A stretch of DNA of 64,000 bases from Neurospora crassa OR74A (GCF_000182925.2 NC_026502.1:744001-808000), one strand, 5' to 3'; positions 36,123 through 50,336 are shown, counted from the first letter of the stretch. Program-made: numbers and translations. Notes: generated by a model from the letters alone, not told the origin.

Positions 36123-38583
36123 GATTTGAAAGAGTTCCATACAACAAACGTCAAACTGCCTTTGCGCTTCGGGTCGTTGCTCCTTTGGTCGTTGGTGCTC
36201 CTGGACGGAAAGATCAAAGCACAAAGTTTTGCGGGCGGACGATGGTCGTGCACCTTGGAACTTGTTCTTATAAGGTGGTTGTCCTCGTGGATGGATTCGC
36301 CTCCCGCTATGGACCGGAAGAGTATCTGGCTGTAGGAGGTAAAGAGCGGGGGAGAAAGTGTGAAGGGATATACCTGGGTGGGAAAGAGAGTAAAGTTATG
36401 AATGATAGGGAGCTGGACACCGAAAGTCCGGATAGCCTGGAGCTGTCTGCTATGTTGCGTGTGCGGCGGCGCTCTGCTCCGGTGGGCGAGCCACAAGTGC
36501 GTGGTTATGGCGAGTGGCCAAAACCGTCTGAGGCCTGGCTCGGTGTGAAGAGAAGGAATGTGATCTGAGCAAAAGGCCGTGTGTGCCGGAATATTTAACT
36601 TGCTGGGCGTGAAGATGAATCCGACGCCAGTGTCGTTATTGTCCGCTTCTTCGGCAAGTTCTTCTCGTGTTTCTCTTGAGCGAATGAAATATACGACCTG
36701 AAATCACGACGTATAGGTACCGCAATTCAAATTGAACCAACAACCTAGAAACATAAACAACGGATTAGAAAGACGGAACTGCAGAAGATGAAGGTCGAGT
36801 CATTCGGTTTCCGGACGAGCTCCACGCGTGATGATAAACGTAGTGGATGGAAGGCAAACTGCCTCCTGGAGCTTTGACGTGGGGAAGAGAATACCGAGCC
36901 TTCTACTACAACACCGCGTGCCATACGTAGACACTCCAACGATGAGACGAAGGTCCTGAAGATATCAAAATAGATACGCATCAAAAGAGTACAACACTTG
37001 AGAGAGATCATCCAGTCGGCCACAGCACGTCCGACATGCCGATGCCAGCCTGGGGGTCCGTGTCGACTAAGATCCTCCGCCCGAGATCAGAATGACGACA
37101 TGGCCCCAAGGCTGCATGATGCAGTAGATCAGAAGGACACCGTTGAGTTTGGTCAAACGGTGTCTTTTTGAAACAGAGGGGAAATGGTGGAAAGGAGAGC
37201 CACTGAGAAAACGTAACTGAATCGCGGTCACTCACCAAAATGCTCGTTGACAAGGCCGTGCCCTGGACACGAAGTCGTCCAAAAAGGTTTCCGTGGAGAT
37301 ACGTTCACAGGTGGTGACCCACAAGAGCTAAGATAAAGTACTTGGTTAGTGGACAAACTACAAACGATCAACTCAGCCGGACCTATGATCCATCATGGCC
37401 TGATACTAAACACGGAAGTCAAGGCGCACACTAGCATGCCAATGGTGTAAATCTTCAAGCTTCTGAACGTTCCAACTCACCCCAAAATGTAATTCCTGCT
37501 ACCGAATGAGAGGAGTATCAGGAGATTCCGTTCCTTCTTTGTAAAGCAACGAGCAAGTGTCCGAGTTCGTAGTCGTGTGCTGAAGTATGCGTTTTCTCTT
37601 CGCTTTCGATCTCGTTTGAGGTTGTCGTTTGGTAATCGTGAAGTGGTGTGTGTGCACTAGCTGCTTCCCAAGTTCGGTAATAGCAAATGATTTGACAGAA
37701 CAATTCCAACGTTGTTCAAGATGGTTGTCAACCCCTTGTCGCCAAACTCGTCTAAGTCACACGTTACTCGATTAACGCAGATGTCTGATATCCGATCTTT
37801 CAGTGGTTTCTGTTGATGTAAGCAGCGCAGCCGTCATGCGGGTTGGCGCGTCTGGCATATACGTGGTGGATAAACTGTCTGTAAGGCAGGCGCATAAAGG
37901 TTCGTAAGTAGTGAGCGAATGTTGGTGCGTTGGCTTGCAGTTATGGGCCTATATGCACAAGTTGGTGGTCACTCTAGTCGGATCGAGCTGGCACCTCGTT
38001 GGGTAAAAGGCACCACGAGACCCTTTATGTGAAGCGTTGCTGGATCAAAGGGGGGGAGTCAAAAAGGCTGCGGTGCCTGTAACGGGTACGGAGACAATGT
38101 TGCAGCAACAAGCAACCCTGGGCGAGGAGGGTCTGGTCTGGCACCGGGATACAGATGTCCATTGTCTCGCCCTGTCCCCTTTTTGGTATAACCATTTTTT
38201 CCTCACGACTGTGCACCATTTGGGCAGTCTCCCGCAACGGCCCAAGGCAAGGGGGGTAGTGCATGGGCCGACTACCGAACAAGGTCCGCCAGGGGTATCG
38301 GTAGGGGTGAGTGAGTTGCAGTGGGTGTGGCAGAAGCCCACGAGCTGCGGATATAGGAGGTACTGCAATAGTATGTAGGTAAGGATCCTATGCGAACTGT
38401 AAGTGGTGTGGTGCTAGGCAAAGTACGAATCTGGCATAAGAGTCTGGAGCCATACTGGCAAACCTAACCTACTAGCACCCAGGCCCCTTGCTTTGGTAAT
38501 CTTGGGCGGAAGCTAAAGGCAACCGACGAACCACCGAGACAAAGAAGCGAGAGCCAGGGATGAAGCAATGACTTGATGGTGCA

Positions 38584-38593
38584 CTAGGGTTAG
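38584..38593 (+). other. telomere-register 10-mer TAGGGTTAGG
   Basis: Ten bases in perfect TTAGGG register within the gene-poor region, with no nearby gene start. It may be chance. Confidence 0.2.
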
Positions 38594-38869
38594 GTGAACT
38601 TCTTGGATAATGCTGGCGTGGCGGCATGTTGATATCTGGATGTGTCCACTTTGCAATCTCCGGGGAGAAGCGATCCTCAAGAGTCGGGTTGCCCTGGGTA
38701 CCTAGGAAGGGCCTGGCCAAAGGTATAGCCTCCATCGATGCGATGCGATGCGATGTCATGCCCTGGGGAATATCTCTGGCTTGCAGCCACAGTGCCGCCG
38801 CGCGCTTTGCTTTTTCCTCGGCTGTCTACTTACTGTAAGTGGGAAGTGCTTTCGTTGTGTACAAGTACC

Positions 38870-38879
38870 AACCCTAACC
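38870..38879 (-). other. telomere-register 10-mer GGTTAGGGTT
   Basis: Plus strand AACCCTAACC. Lies about 280 bp from the motif at 38584 in opposite orientation, with no nearby gene start. Confidence 0.2.
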
Positions 38880-41800
38880 TGGTCGGCCGGCTGTGCCCTC
38901 AGGGGAGGGGACCCATGGCTCGACTATGCGAAGCATATCAGCTGGATGGATACCATGTGATGCAATAGAAGCTGGGTCCGTCGCTCGAGGTTGGTGAAGC
39001 TTGGAGGAAAGGATGTTGATTGAAACGCGGAGGATTGCGCTAGACGATAGCTCCGATTGAGGAGACTGACGAGGAAGTTGACGAGGGGACCGGGAGTACA
39101 AGGCCAAGTGGACCCCTCCGCATGCAATTGACCCATTTCACTGGCTGTGAGAAGCTGACAGTAGTGGAACCTCCTGTCTGACAGCTGAATTGCTGCAAGG
39201 ACGGAAAGTGGGTGGATGGCGGATTGACATCGCATCCACAGGAAGGTACATAGTACACTACATTACGGCACTCCCGCCGAACGTCCGCAGTCAGGAACAC
39301 ACCCAACTGTCAGGAACTTTGAACAGTCGGCAACATCCCGTCGCTACGAGGTGGACTTCAGTTCCGCGCTTGATGTCAGCTATGCTTGCTTCCCTTGGGA
39401 CGGGAGTCTTGAACCGGAGCAAACAACTGTGTACACGTACTGGGCAAGACATGACAATATGTCGATGCCAGACATCCCAAAAGGAGACTTGACGATGCAG
39501 CTTGAAAAGATGAAAACAATGAAGGTGTTGGGTACCTGTACCTATAGAGGTAGGCAAGGTACCTAAAGCTAGGTAAGAGACACGGAATGACAGACAGAAG
39601 GAGTGCCCCGAGAACCCCGAGGGGCCTGCCCTGCGACTGGGCCAGGCCTGGAGCCACCTACCCACACAGAAAGTGCAAGAGGTCCCTTCGAAGCGAAGCC
39701 CGCGACCTGGAATGGAGGGGTCCCACCTTTCCGCTCCACACTCACCCTTTCCTAATCGGGAATCAGACTGCACGGCCAAGCCAATTGTAGAAGGGAGTCG
39801 AGCCTATGAGACCGACCGGTGTGCAAGGGGGCCTGATCTTAAAACCAAGGGGCCTGCTAATATCGCAAGGGCGATAGGGTTTTACTGTAACCAAATGTTC
39901 CTTCCACGCCAACGGCGACATCACCTCTTGCTTTAAGCCGTTCACTGCCACCTCCTCTGTTCGTTTCTCGCTTCGTTCAGATGCAACCTGAACATCTATC
40001 GCCATGGGATACATCCCTGACGTTAGTATAAGAGACTGTGTAAATTTGGCGACCCGTTTTTTGGGGGGCAATGGCATCAGTTGTTGAACCGTGCCTCGAC
40101 TGGGCGGAGCCGAAAGACAAAGAAAAAAAAAAAAAAAAAGAAGAAAAAAAAACCCAGCCAACCGACCAATCCCGCACTGTCAGCCATCCCGTTGCGGTAG
40201 TCTTCCCGCTCCGTCAGCGGCCCGCTTGTATTCCTGACCTTTGATGTCCGTCTCCACGTCGCACAATCTGGCATATCGTATCGTATGCGAGTCGCCGGCG
40301 CCGGAAATCACAATGCTTATCTCCTTCGCGATATGAATACTTTTGAACGATCGCGGCGCATCCTCGTCCAAAAGAAACTCCGCAAAGAGCTTTGATCATC
40401 TCCGGGGAGTGGATGGGCTAAGCCGCACTTGATCTACTATACCTGCCTTCTCACGAACGACCTTCCGCATTTGCCATGTCTCCTAACTGAACGGTATTTT
40501 GAGTGCTACGGTAGTCTCACGACTTCCGGAATAGATCTTAACTGCTGTCGTGATATCTATATATCAAGCACGATTAATCAATTCGCGTCTCGCGCTGTTT
40601 TTTGCAATAGGCCGATGCGACACTATATGTTGAGCGGCGGGCATATATACGCACAGGGTACCTTAGTTATAGTGCTATGCCGAATGTGTCGCAGCAGTGT
40701 AGAGCTTGCGTGGTGGTTTCAGTGTACCGGCTGTTGACGTCGTGACGGAGTCTCAATATCGTCTTTTTCGGAACCTCGGCCGGAGTTCGGCCTGTGAGTG
40801 TCTCGGGAGTCTGCCGAAGGGTGTCGGCACGAACGGCAATTCCTTTTTTGAAAATTGAAACACGCAAGAGACAGTATACAGTACGCCTTTCTTTTCTTTT
40901 TCTGTTGTTTCTCTTTGGAGCGGACATAACACCAGAAAGGGATTAAAAGGGTGGACTCCCCTTTTCCCATGTGATGCAGTTCACTCTCCTAAAAGTTCCG
41001 TTAGCGCGGTACTTACCGAGTGCTCTTTTACTGCTTTCAGGTGGGTTTTGCGAGAGTCCTGGCGTAACAGCGTCTACACTACTACTAGTCTGTTATCGCC
41101 AAGCTGTAAATCGAGTCATGTTCTACCATCGTGTGTATGTGAGACATATTCGCTTGCCGATCTTGGATGTAAGGTGGTTTGAACCAATAGGAACGCTGAA
41201 TCTCCTTATCCTTTCCCCTGCCAAAAAGAGGTTGCAAGTGTTAACGCTAACAAACTTTCAAGCATTGAACTACACTATAGCGCCCCGTGACTACACTACA
41301 CGACACTACATTACACGTAGAGACGGATTGCGCCAGAATGAAGCCTTGTCTCGCAACCTCCGTCGTTGATGATCTACCATAAACTTCGTGTTTCGTTAAC
41401 TTTAGCTCAAATGTCAAAGCTACGAAGATCGCATCGATCGGACCTATCATGTAGCGTAGGTAGGCCGGCAATGCTGATTTCAATACCGACAGTCTTGGCA
41501 CGCTGTTGCGAAAGTGACCGCAGTGGTGTGGGAATAGGTACTATACCTCTAGTTAAGTGAGATGTTATCCACTACCGATTTTTTCTCGGCGTCAATCATG
41601 TCATTTGATCTCGCTTCCATCTCTCTAGACATACGCTACTGATCTACGAAGACGGGGTCGGCAAAAGACAATATCGGACCATAGTAGGTGGGGCACCTAT
41701 AATTCAATACTGGTTTGTTTCTTAGTTTGGTCTTCGGCCATAGGTTGAACATGGGAAGTTTGGGGCTCTCATTGGCCTCCAAAGAGAGAAACTGGCCTCC

Positions 41801-43591
41801 GTTTGAAGCGTCACAGGACAATAGCCAGGGTGGAAAACGCTACAGACTCAGGGCCCCCAAGACTGGATGATAACAGGGGGTGGTCCTCTTTCAGTACCCG
41901 TCTGTCTGAAGATCGAATGCTTTCCCTACAATTGGTGGCTCTAGAGTAGAAATGGCCTTTTTTTTTGGTGCCAAACTAACAAACAAACCAGGGTTAGATT
42001 GTATGACTGTCAAAATGAACACCCTGTCTTCCCCGTATTTACACGCACGGACGGATCCACGGATGGCTCCACGGAAGCCCGGTAAGGCACGTGGAACCGG
42101 ATGCCGAACGAGCCACGGAGCCGAATGGACCAATTGCAAGGGATGGAAAAATGTCCGTCGGTACGTCGGAGCTGGACGGGAGACACGCCGGCTGCTTGTG
42201 ATAAATTTCGGGATATGGGATATACCTGCCCAATCTGGTGGCAAGACAAATTACCTCGGCCAATTTGAGCAGGAGGTTTTTGGACTTGGGTCAAGGATGG
42301 ACGGCAACCGCCGTGTCTCTTCATCTCGCACCCAGCTAAGCGCAGTGATGAACCGCTGACCAAGCGGGGGCAGCGGATGAAGCTTACTCGCCTGGGCTAG
42401 AAACGCCTGGCAGTCTTGATGCAGACGCGGCTCATAGTGTCGGGTTATTCACCAGACTCGGTTAAATTTGCATGTCGCTTGTTGTATATTGGTTTTGGGG
42501 ATTCGAGGCGGTGTGATAACGAGTAAGTACCCTTCTTTGAAGCTATATCCAGTGTGACTTCAAGTTGGATTGCTAGCCGGCATCGAGGATAGCCATGTGA
42601 GTCGGTATGCCTCCATTCATTGAACGTTGGCGTGATCTCTCGCGATCTGACATTGCCTCGGAAGAGAAAAAAGAAAAGAAAAACAAACCTGAAACTTCTT
42701 CACATCCCCCCGATCTGCAGTGTCTGTGTACCCGCAAGTCCCCAATGTATCAAGGTTTCGCGGAGTAAGATGTCTCCGGCTCACAACCCTGAGCAGCCCT
42801 GCTCCTCTTCGATCTGCAAGTACCTACGATAATATGCTGATGTCTGTTTGTGCGCATTAGGTAGGGTTGTGCGTAGACCGGTACATAGTGTGGTGGAGCC
42901 GGTGCCGGTGTGCCGGTATTTCCGAGGTTCTTGAAGAGGATTCTCGCTTCGAGAGTGCTTGGAGCAGCGGGAAGCTAGTCGCATCGATGCGATGCAGAGA
43001 TGATGATGCAAAGTGTGGGAGTCGATGAGGCAGACCTTCCTGATCAGGCGGGCAGGGACGTAGAGGTAGTAGCACTAGAGCATACCTCTACATTGTGATG
43101 CAGTCAGTAATTGCCCCTCTTTGGGATTGCGCGCTGGGAGTTGTTGTCTCAAAGGAAGAATGCTGCACCCCAATTCGGATTGACGAAATCCAAGTGCCGC
43201 TTCTCAAATACTGGAACCGGGCACTGATTTTCCATCACGGTATGGTCAACTAATTAAGGTGGTCGATTTAAACTTTTAGGTGCTGACTGTGCGACGGGAC
43301 CGAAGATCACTTCTCGTCACTTGTCGGCCATTGGAAAGGAGGTATCGTCGGGATGGCTTGAGCGGGCACATTACGGCTTGTGTACATTTGCCGCTCCTAT
43401 TGTCAAGCAAAGCGGTAGGCTCACTGATTAGGTATTTTCCTCCTTCATGAGGGGGTCCAAAACGGGAAAAGAAAAAAAAAATGGTTGCTCTGGGAGTCTG
43501 GGTGAAGAACGTCCATAGTACCCTAGCTACTAGGTAAAGTTGCGTTGATTGGTTGTCGATGGAAGGAAGACTCAGTGCAGTGGAAGAGAAA

Positions 43592-44053
43592 TACAGCAAA
43601 ACCCCTTGCAGTTGCAATGCAGTTTTGTGACCGATATTTCTTGCAATGGATAAGGTGTTTGCAGGAGGGGCATCCAGCGCACAGACCGCATTGTAAGTAG
43701 GTGCCTGGGCCACCAAAAGACCACCGAAAGACACTGCGTAAATGAGGGGGTCTCTGAATCCCAGTATGGGGTTCCAAGTAATTACTCTACAAAAACTTGA
43801 CCCATGCTAATGCAAGAAACGAGTCGTTGTCTTTGCAGCTAACAGTTAGCAGTCTCAGTACTACATATGTATGCCTCCATGAATCTGGCACTCGGTGGTG
43901 CAATAAGTGGGGAGCTAGCATCAGGGGCAGTTGCAACTGCAGGAGTTTTTAGTGTGCTGTAAAATGCAACCTCCCTAAAGTGCAAATACCCCACAAAATG
44001 CAAAAGAATTCTGGCAGCCCTAATTGCTTGCACTTTCAGGGGTTTCTACTGTA
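43592..44053. mobile_element. MITE-like DNA element with terminal inverted repeats and TA duplication
   Basis: A 458-bp segment (43594-44051) is bounded on both sides by TA (43592-43593 and 44052-44053). The left end reads CAGCAAAACCCCTTGCAG and the right end, on the other strand, CAGTAGAAACCCCTGAAAG; about 22 of 28 aligned bases agree with gaps. TGCAA-type words recur at least nine times inside both ends, as subterminal transposase-binding repeats often do. TA target duplication and CAGTAGAA-like tips are usual for Tc1/mariner-pogo class elements. No transposase frame exists, so it would be non-autonomous. Copy number cannot be judged from this window. Confidence 0.5.
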
Positions 44054-46784
44054 GCTGGGGTTGGCTGGCCCTCTTCTTCTCCCCATAAAAAGAATGCAAG
44101 TGCTCGGGCTTTACGCAGGAGGAGGCGGCAGGTGGGTCCACAGTCAGCAAGTGCTTACAAGTTAGGTATAAGTCGGGGTTAAATGCCCCTGTTTTGTGCC
44201 TTAGTTCAGAGCCAATTCTACGTCCCCACCATCATAGAATCTACCCGGGACGCTACACATAACCTAACCACCAGACAACCATCTTGATGCTAGATGTGGA
44301 GGACGAAAATCAACGCATCCCGCCTTATCGCTGTGGACACCTTCCCTTACCCATTCCAAATTCCACTGTCAACTCTTTTGACATCCTCGTTTCTCAATAT
44401 CCCACCAAACAACCTGCCGCGTGACCTGAAGATACTATCATCTCTACGGCCGCTCTCCCCCTAGGATCCGTAGTAGGTTGCAAGAAAGGCAACCTCGGCA
44501 GTGGACGAGAAATGGGTCTTGATGAACGCTTTTTTCGCTCATCCACCCAGTGGGCATTCGTTCACTCCCCGTGCGGGTACGCATCACGGCGACGCCGGTC
44601 AAGCTACCTCGCAGCCCGGGCTTCAGCATCCAGAACCACCCTCCGGGAATATCATCTGGGCCCGGGAATATCCTACCACTACAGATATCAAGGTGAGCTT
44701 GAAGCTGTTCCACAATCTGCACACACTTTCTGCACCTCATTACTCATGACTTCTTCTCCCTCAACCCACGGCCGCTCCTGCATACCTCTTCTCTCCACCT
44801 TGCTATCCACCTTGCTACCTCTATCCACGGCACCTTGCTGTTTTTCGTTATGAAGCCGAAACCACTGCATCAAGCTGTCCTCACGCAGCCGCCCCGTTCA
44901 TCTGAAGATATCCAGGCTAGAAGCGAGTCCATCATCCACTGCACCGAGTGGCCTTCAATAAGGCTAAGCTCGAAACTTGGTGTCGGATCCTCTTCGGTGG
45001 AATTGTTCTAGCGTGGATATCGTTATGTTCTCGAAAGCGACCATCATTCCAACCACCTTCTTTTTTCTGGATCTTCTTTTAGCGTTGATGATCAGCTTAG
45101 GGCCGAGTTCGGCGTCTCCGAAAATCCGGACTCGGACATAATTTGGGAAGTTGAGAGGTGCAAACTGCAAAGGCGTCAAGAAGCATTCACCACCATGCCC
45201 GTCGGAAAAACACACTTCCACGCCTCAAAAGCTCCGGAAATCGGACATGGGTAATTTAGTTACCAAGCTCCGTTTATCTGGCAGTAGTGTAGTGTATAGG
45301 TATGTACATGATACGGACGACATCCCAAAATCATTTCCAAAAGTCCATTCACAAAAGTCGCCGAACACGCCCTAACTTGTTGGGGTTTGGTGAGGTCTTC
45401 AACGGTTTCTTGACTAACAACAGCTGAGGGGCTGCAGGGGAAAGTTCGCAACTGAGTTTAACCCCGCCTGTTTGATATGGTGTCGTGGTATTGTGATAAA
45501 CAAGGGTAGCTCTCAGTTCGATAGAGAGCAGGTACGGATGGCCTGAAACTGCACTGAAACGCCTTGGCCATTTGGATAGCAACCGTCTTCTGCCTGTTCG
45601 TGATCATGCTTCCTCGTTCGGCCAGTCTTCAATGTGATGCAAAGCAAGCACACAGCCGGACACGCACCGACACGTCATATATGTGTTGATACTGTATGTG
45701 AGTTGTATCCTCCATGTCCAGACCAGCACTTTGAAAAACGCAGACCAATCCCAGGAACCCCCCAAAATCTCTTATTTTGTCACGCAAAGGATGGATATGA
45801 CGAAGCTTATACGAAAGCTCAAATCGTTTCTGGCCTGTAAATATATGTGGAATGCGCCGTCATACTGTATACTCATATGAACAAACTATTGGTATGCAAC
45901 GTGATTAGCTAGCATACGAGTCCCGTCGTAATGGGATGTGGCGTCGCCGTTGGAACCACCGGCCCGGGCCACCGACTAAATTCGGCATGTAGTATTACAA
46001 CTCAACTCAACAACATATTAACGTGGTACGGGCTATGGGATGAACACACTACATACTGTATTCGAGGTTGGCACATTGATGTTGCCGGGGGAACGGTCAC
46101 CTTCTTCGTTCCTTGCGACACATTGACCAAGCGTTCATTTGTAGCACGTCCACGAACCCTCGTCTGATGGCTGACATTCAGCTTTGTCTATGTTGAGGAC
46201 GAGTACGACCCAGATCCAACGCCCACTAAGAAAGGCGTCTTGGCTTGGATCATTGCATGATTGGTCAATGGCATACTACATTGCTTCTTGCTTATTGCTT
46301 AACCTGAGAAAACTCAACGGTTGCAAGACGATACAACCCATGAGGTCACATTGCGCACCGGTTGGCGTTACAATCTTCAACTCCTTCCACGCAGCAATCA
46401 CAGTGCACTACCGTGACAACTTACACATGCTACATGGCGCACTGAGTGCAGACAACAACCTCTATTTACAGAAGACGCATCTGGGACAAGGGGCGAGAAG
46501 TCGGAGACCACTACGACCTCGTTCCTGACAGATTGAACGCAGAGATATGTCTCATCACGACGAAACAATCACGCCCATGTTTAGCTATCTGATTGAATGT
46601 CTCGGAAGATTATCCAAGCCGTGGACAAACAAGTATGTACAGCTTGTTGAAGACCAAACTGATTTGAGGTTACAATATCTCCAACTTTTGCTGTCATGAA
46701 TGGCAACACCTTGTCTGACCGTTCTTATAAAAAAAACAAATTCGCATTGGAGCGGCAGAAAGCAACACGATGGGAAGAGATGGG

Positions 46785-46824
<40 letters not shown>
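46785..46824. repeat. A40 homopolymer
   Basis: Forty uninterrupted A. No retroposed sequence is recognised next to it. Confidence 0.85.
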
Positions 46825-46826
<2 letters not shown>

Positions 46827-49800
46827 TCAGTCTTCAGCTGAGTGGTACTGTTTCTTCATAACCGTTCCTGCATATGCTGCTGCACCGTTCGGCAAGCGAT
46901 TCTGCGCAGAGTTCGCGAGGCGGATGGATGAGGCGGTCTGCCACTCCCAAGACGACACTCGACCAGAACAGCCCGAGTTGCCAACGGAGTGAGTAACCAG
47001 GCCCCCACGACTCATCTGCCGCAGAGCCCCTAAGTCGCAGAATATTGCAGAAGAATAAATCCATTCCGCTAAATCCTGCCGGGCGCGGTGTGGGTAAGTG
47101 TCTCTACAGACCTCGAGTTTCTTCCTTGCACCCATCAATCACTTCATTCGCTCCTGCAAAGTCAAAAGTCTTCTTTCCTCATTCCCTTCCGCTTACATAG
47201 GTAGTAATCTAGACAGCGCAGCTAATCGCACTAAACTCGAGCCCCGAAAACTTTCGGAAGGCAGGAGCGTCCTAGCACTGTGGGTCTCATACGTATTCGC
47301 ATTCATCATCTTGCCCCCGCAACCAGAGGTATTCCTGTTTGGAGACCCTCCCGCGATCTGAGGCCATCCCGACCAATACGTAGAGGAGATAAACCTTCAT
47401 TGTGAAGTGGAAGGAGATGGTCTAGAGCTCCACATCGGTGTGTCTCTCAACTCGGAGTTCGGCACCACGAGAAGCCAGCCGGTCTGGAACATCCTGACCA
47501 ACATGCCACGCGGTATCTGGCAGAAGTTCCGCCGTCGATCTAGAGCGGCGCAAGGAGTTTTCACAAGGCCCCAAACAGCTCCCCAGCCTTCCATGGTCTT
47601 TCATTCAGAACTACTCGTTACCCTTTTGATCACCGAACCTCGAACAAGGAAGTCGCCACAAGCTCCACCTCTGCAGGCCGCCGCAAGCGCCCAACAGGTC
47701 GAACCCGAGACATGCTGATAAAATGCCCGGTTCTGACTGGATAGGAGGGATATCCGTCAGTCCGGGTCATTGACCTGCTTTGCGCTTCTTCCCCGTTGAC
47801 AGTCTGAAGATTGTGTAAGGGTGGAATGGACCCTGAGGACAGTGTGAGACTTGCATGAAAGACTGAGATAAGTCCAGCCTTGTCTTCTCGTGTTGTTTAC
47901 ATATCTCATGGTTGTAACTAGTTGCACTATGTACTTAAAGCCTAGCGGAAGCAAGGTGAGCCGGTAGGAAGTTCGCATGAGCAATCTACCTTGGAGGTAA
48001 CCACCACGAACATTTCTTCTTTTTTCGTTATCCGCCTTGGCGCGGGCCGACCCTTTTTGTGTTGCTCGCTCTTTTCTGACTTGGGCAAGGGCAGTGTCGG
48101 AAAGCTGAAAATTGTCAGTTGACAGGAACTAACGCCTCCAGCGAGTCCCCTGTTCGGTCAAGAACTTTTCAGTGCTACGATCGACATGATGGCATATTGA
48201 TACTGTGTAGGTAGCCGTGAGAATGAAGAGCTGAGATTCCCGTCTCTCGGACTTTTCGATGGCATTGAAAACCCGGGATAATGGACTTGAGAACAGCACT
48301 AGAAGCACTAATTGCTTCACCAAGTGGATATTCGAATTTTTCTCCCGATGACCGCCGCTGCCTAAGCATGTCATCTTGGATGATGCTGGAGGTCAAGTCC
48401 ATCATTCCCAGCTCCACAACCCAAAAATACAAATCCAATTCCGATTCCAATTCCATTTGTCTCACACGGCAACTTGACAGATCCCGATGGCTTTCCCAGC
48501 CTTTCGGGATGTGGGGAGAATCCAGGAGCCAGGCACACCGAACCAGGGTCCCTTCTCCAATGGACCACGTTGTGACAGCCTGCACGCCACAGGTGAGACA
48601 GGCTGTGAGGACCGTATTGAACGAGGGCTAATTGGACAGCTCAGCAGGAAAACATAAAGGTCGCATCAATAGGCCGCGCTACTGTCGGTTGTTTAGCACG
48701 TGTATTTTGCCGAAGACCGTGCCTGGTCGCATTCGCTTGGTGCTGGGCTGCACGCGCTGCTCGGTACTGTGTGGATTCCGGGAGTCTGTCACCGTACAAG
48801 TAGTTCAAAACGAAGACGTCGACGTCGTCCCTGAGGAAAAAGCTGGGACAAGGACATCATCTGTACTCCATCAACATGATGTTAGTTATTATGCGATTCT
48901 TCAGAGGCAAATCAGAAAACTTAGTCTTCTACGCTAGTTACGTCATTTTTGCTACCCTTCTTCAGGCCTTTTGCCATCGTTGATCTGCATTGTTTCACCC
49001 TAATTCAACCCTTTATCCAAGCAGTCGGGTGTCCCTGACCAGAAACCGCCTCTGTCAACCTCTTTCAACCCAATCCTACCTTTTCACATCCACAATGCTA
49101 TCATCGCACTTCTTACTGTCATGACCTGACATTGAGCCGCCGGAGAAACTTCATTTTCCGTCCTCCTTCCGTGATCATACACCGACTATCCCGTATCTCA
49201 CATACCACACAGTCCCAGTGCACCGTCGGGATGTATTCATCGTACGCCCTTGTTCTATAGCTGTCAGTTCCGCTCTATGTAAGCAGCAAGGATGATGATT
49301 GCGAGCTGTCAGATACACACAAATCCCAGCACCAACAACAGCACGTCGGGCCAGGCCTTCCACCTTCCCGTCCACCCGTACCCGCCTAAAATGTCTGTCT
49401 GTTCCGCCCGCCGCCACCGGCCGGTCTAGGTTTAGCTCAAGCCTGTCATGGCCCCGGCTCTGTAGAAAAGCAAGTTGCCGGGGCCATAGCCAAGGCGGTC
49501 TCGACGGATAAGGCTCTAGTGTAACTGTTCTGGATGGATGATCTTGCCTTTATCCTTCACAGTCGCCATCCGCGCGCGGAAAAGTCTCATGTCTTGTCCT
49601 CTTCTGCGCCGGCGTGATGAAATCTCCTATCCACAGCAGTTCAAGCACGTTGGTCCATCTCGATCTGGACTTACTCTTTTCCATTAGAAAAAAAAAAAAA
49701 AACCAAAAAAATTTGGCTAGACCCAGCCACAGCCACAGCCTAAAAATACGAAACAGCCGGATGTTTGGGATTTGGTTGACATCCCTGACAACACCGGACG

Positions 49801-49929
49801 TAGGGATTCCGATATTTAAGCCCCAGCTCGAACTAAAGGGACAAATGGGTCCAGTCCGATTGGGTCAGTCACCGTCAACAATTGCTAGCAAAGTATCTAC
49901 GTACCGGCTCTCTACCTAGGCCTGTTTGA

Positions 49930-49952
49930 GGGGGGGGGGGGGGGGGGGGGGG
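49930..49952. repeat. G23 homopolymer
   Basis: Twenty-three uninterrupted G; length may be approximate because such runs sequence poorly. It could fold as a G-quadruplex on the plus strand. Confidence 0.8.
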
Positions 49953-50237
49953 AATGCCGGACTGGAGACTGGACGGAGTTCCGGAGGCTGAAGACTATGC
50001 CGGTCCGAAAGGAGGGTATCGATCCGAGTTTGTCTTAGTTGATCTTGATATATTTCAAGACTGAGGCCTCTTCTGAGGGACCAAGGAATGGGTACTTAAC
50101 CTATGGATGGAGGTACAAGGTAGAATGGACGTCGTCAAGGGAAGACCTTAGAAGACTTCGTGGGGAGATGCAATACCGCGACAATGGAACAGCTTCCATT
50201 GATAAAATGCAGAAGGTTATTGTTATCTTCATCGTTC

Positions 50238-50322
50238 GGGCGTGTGGCTCAGTTGGTAGAGCGTTCGCTTAGCATACTCATCTGTATGCGAAAGGTCCTG
50301 GGTTCGATTCCCAGCTCGTCCA
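50238..50322 (+). tRNA. tRNA-Ala(AGC), copy 3, with 12-nt intron
   Basis: The mature part is identical to the two copies at 5.1-5.3 kb. The intron TACTCATCTGTA differs from that of copy 1 by one C-to-T change. The upstream GTTC bordering the gene is also shared with copy 1. G3:U70 and the U6:U67 mismatch are present. A T6 run at 50331-50336 follows as terminator. Confidence 0.96.
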
Positions 50323-50330
50323 AAATCAGC

Positions 50331-50336
50331 TTTTTT
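50331..50336 (+). terminator. Pol III terminator T6 of tRNA-Ala copy 3
   Basis: Six T start nine bases after the tRNA 3' end, the usual distance for Pol III termination. Confidence 0.75.

Larger units (their letters stand above)
36123..43591. other. 7.5-kb gene-poor stretch
   Basis: Apart from the promoter of the C2H2 gene at the left edge, I find no gene with domain or splice support. It holds telomere-register 10-mers (38584-38593; 38870-38879), an A-rich tract at about 40122-40150 and one compact minus-strand frame (40180-40371, with KEISIVISGAGDSHTIRY) that resembles protein but has no family. Composition is not extreme, so this is not an obviously RIP-mutated block. Multi-exon genes with short exons could be missed. 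Confidence 0.4.
44054..50237. other. 6.2-kb gene-poor stretch
   Basis: No gene supported. It contains A40 (46785-46824) and G23 (49930-49952) homopolymers. Some frames look protein-like but lack family or splice support: 44964-45221 minus, 46850-46992 plus, 47407-47718 plus and 48281-48937 plus. They may be decayed gene fragments or chance. Confidence 0.4.

Noticed and set aside
41952-42359. 135-codon plus-strand frame
   Set aside because: No family, no good start context, equally long frames on the opposite strand; treated as chance.
45280-46300. Possible RIP-mutated repeat
   Set aside because: TpA words are frequent locally, but GC is not strongly reduced and no repeat unit or partner copy could be seen.
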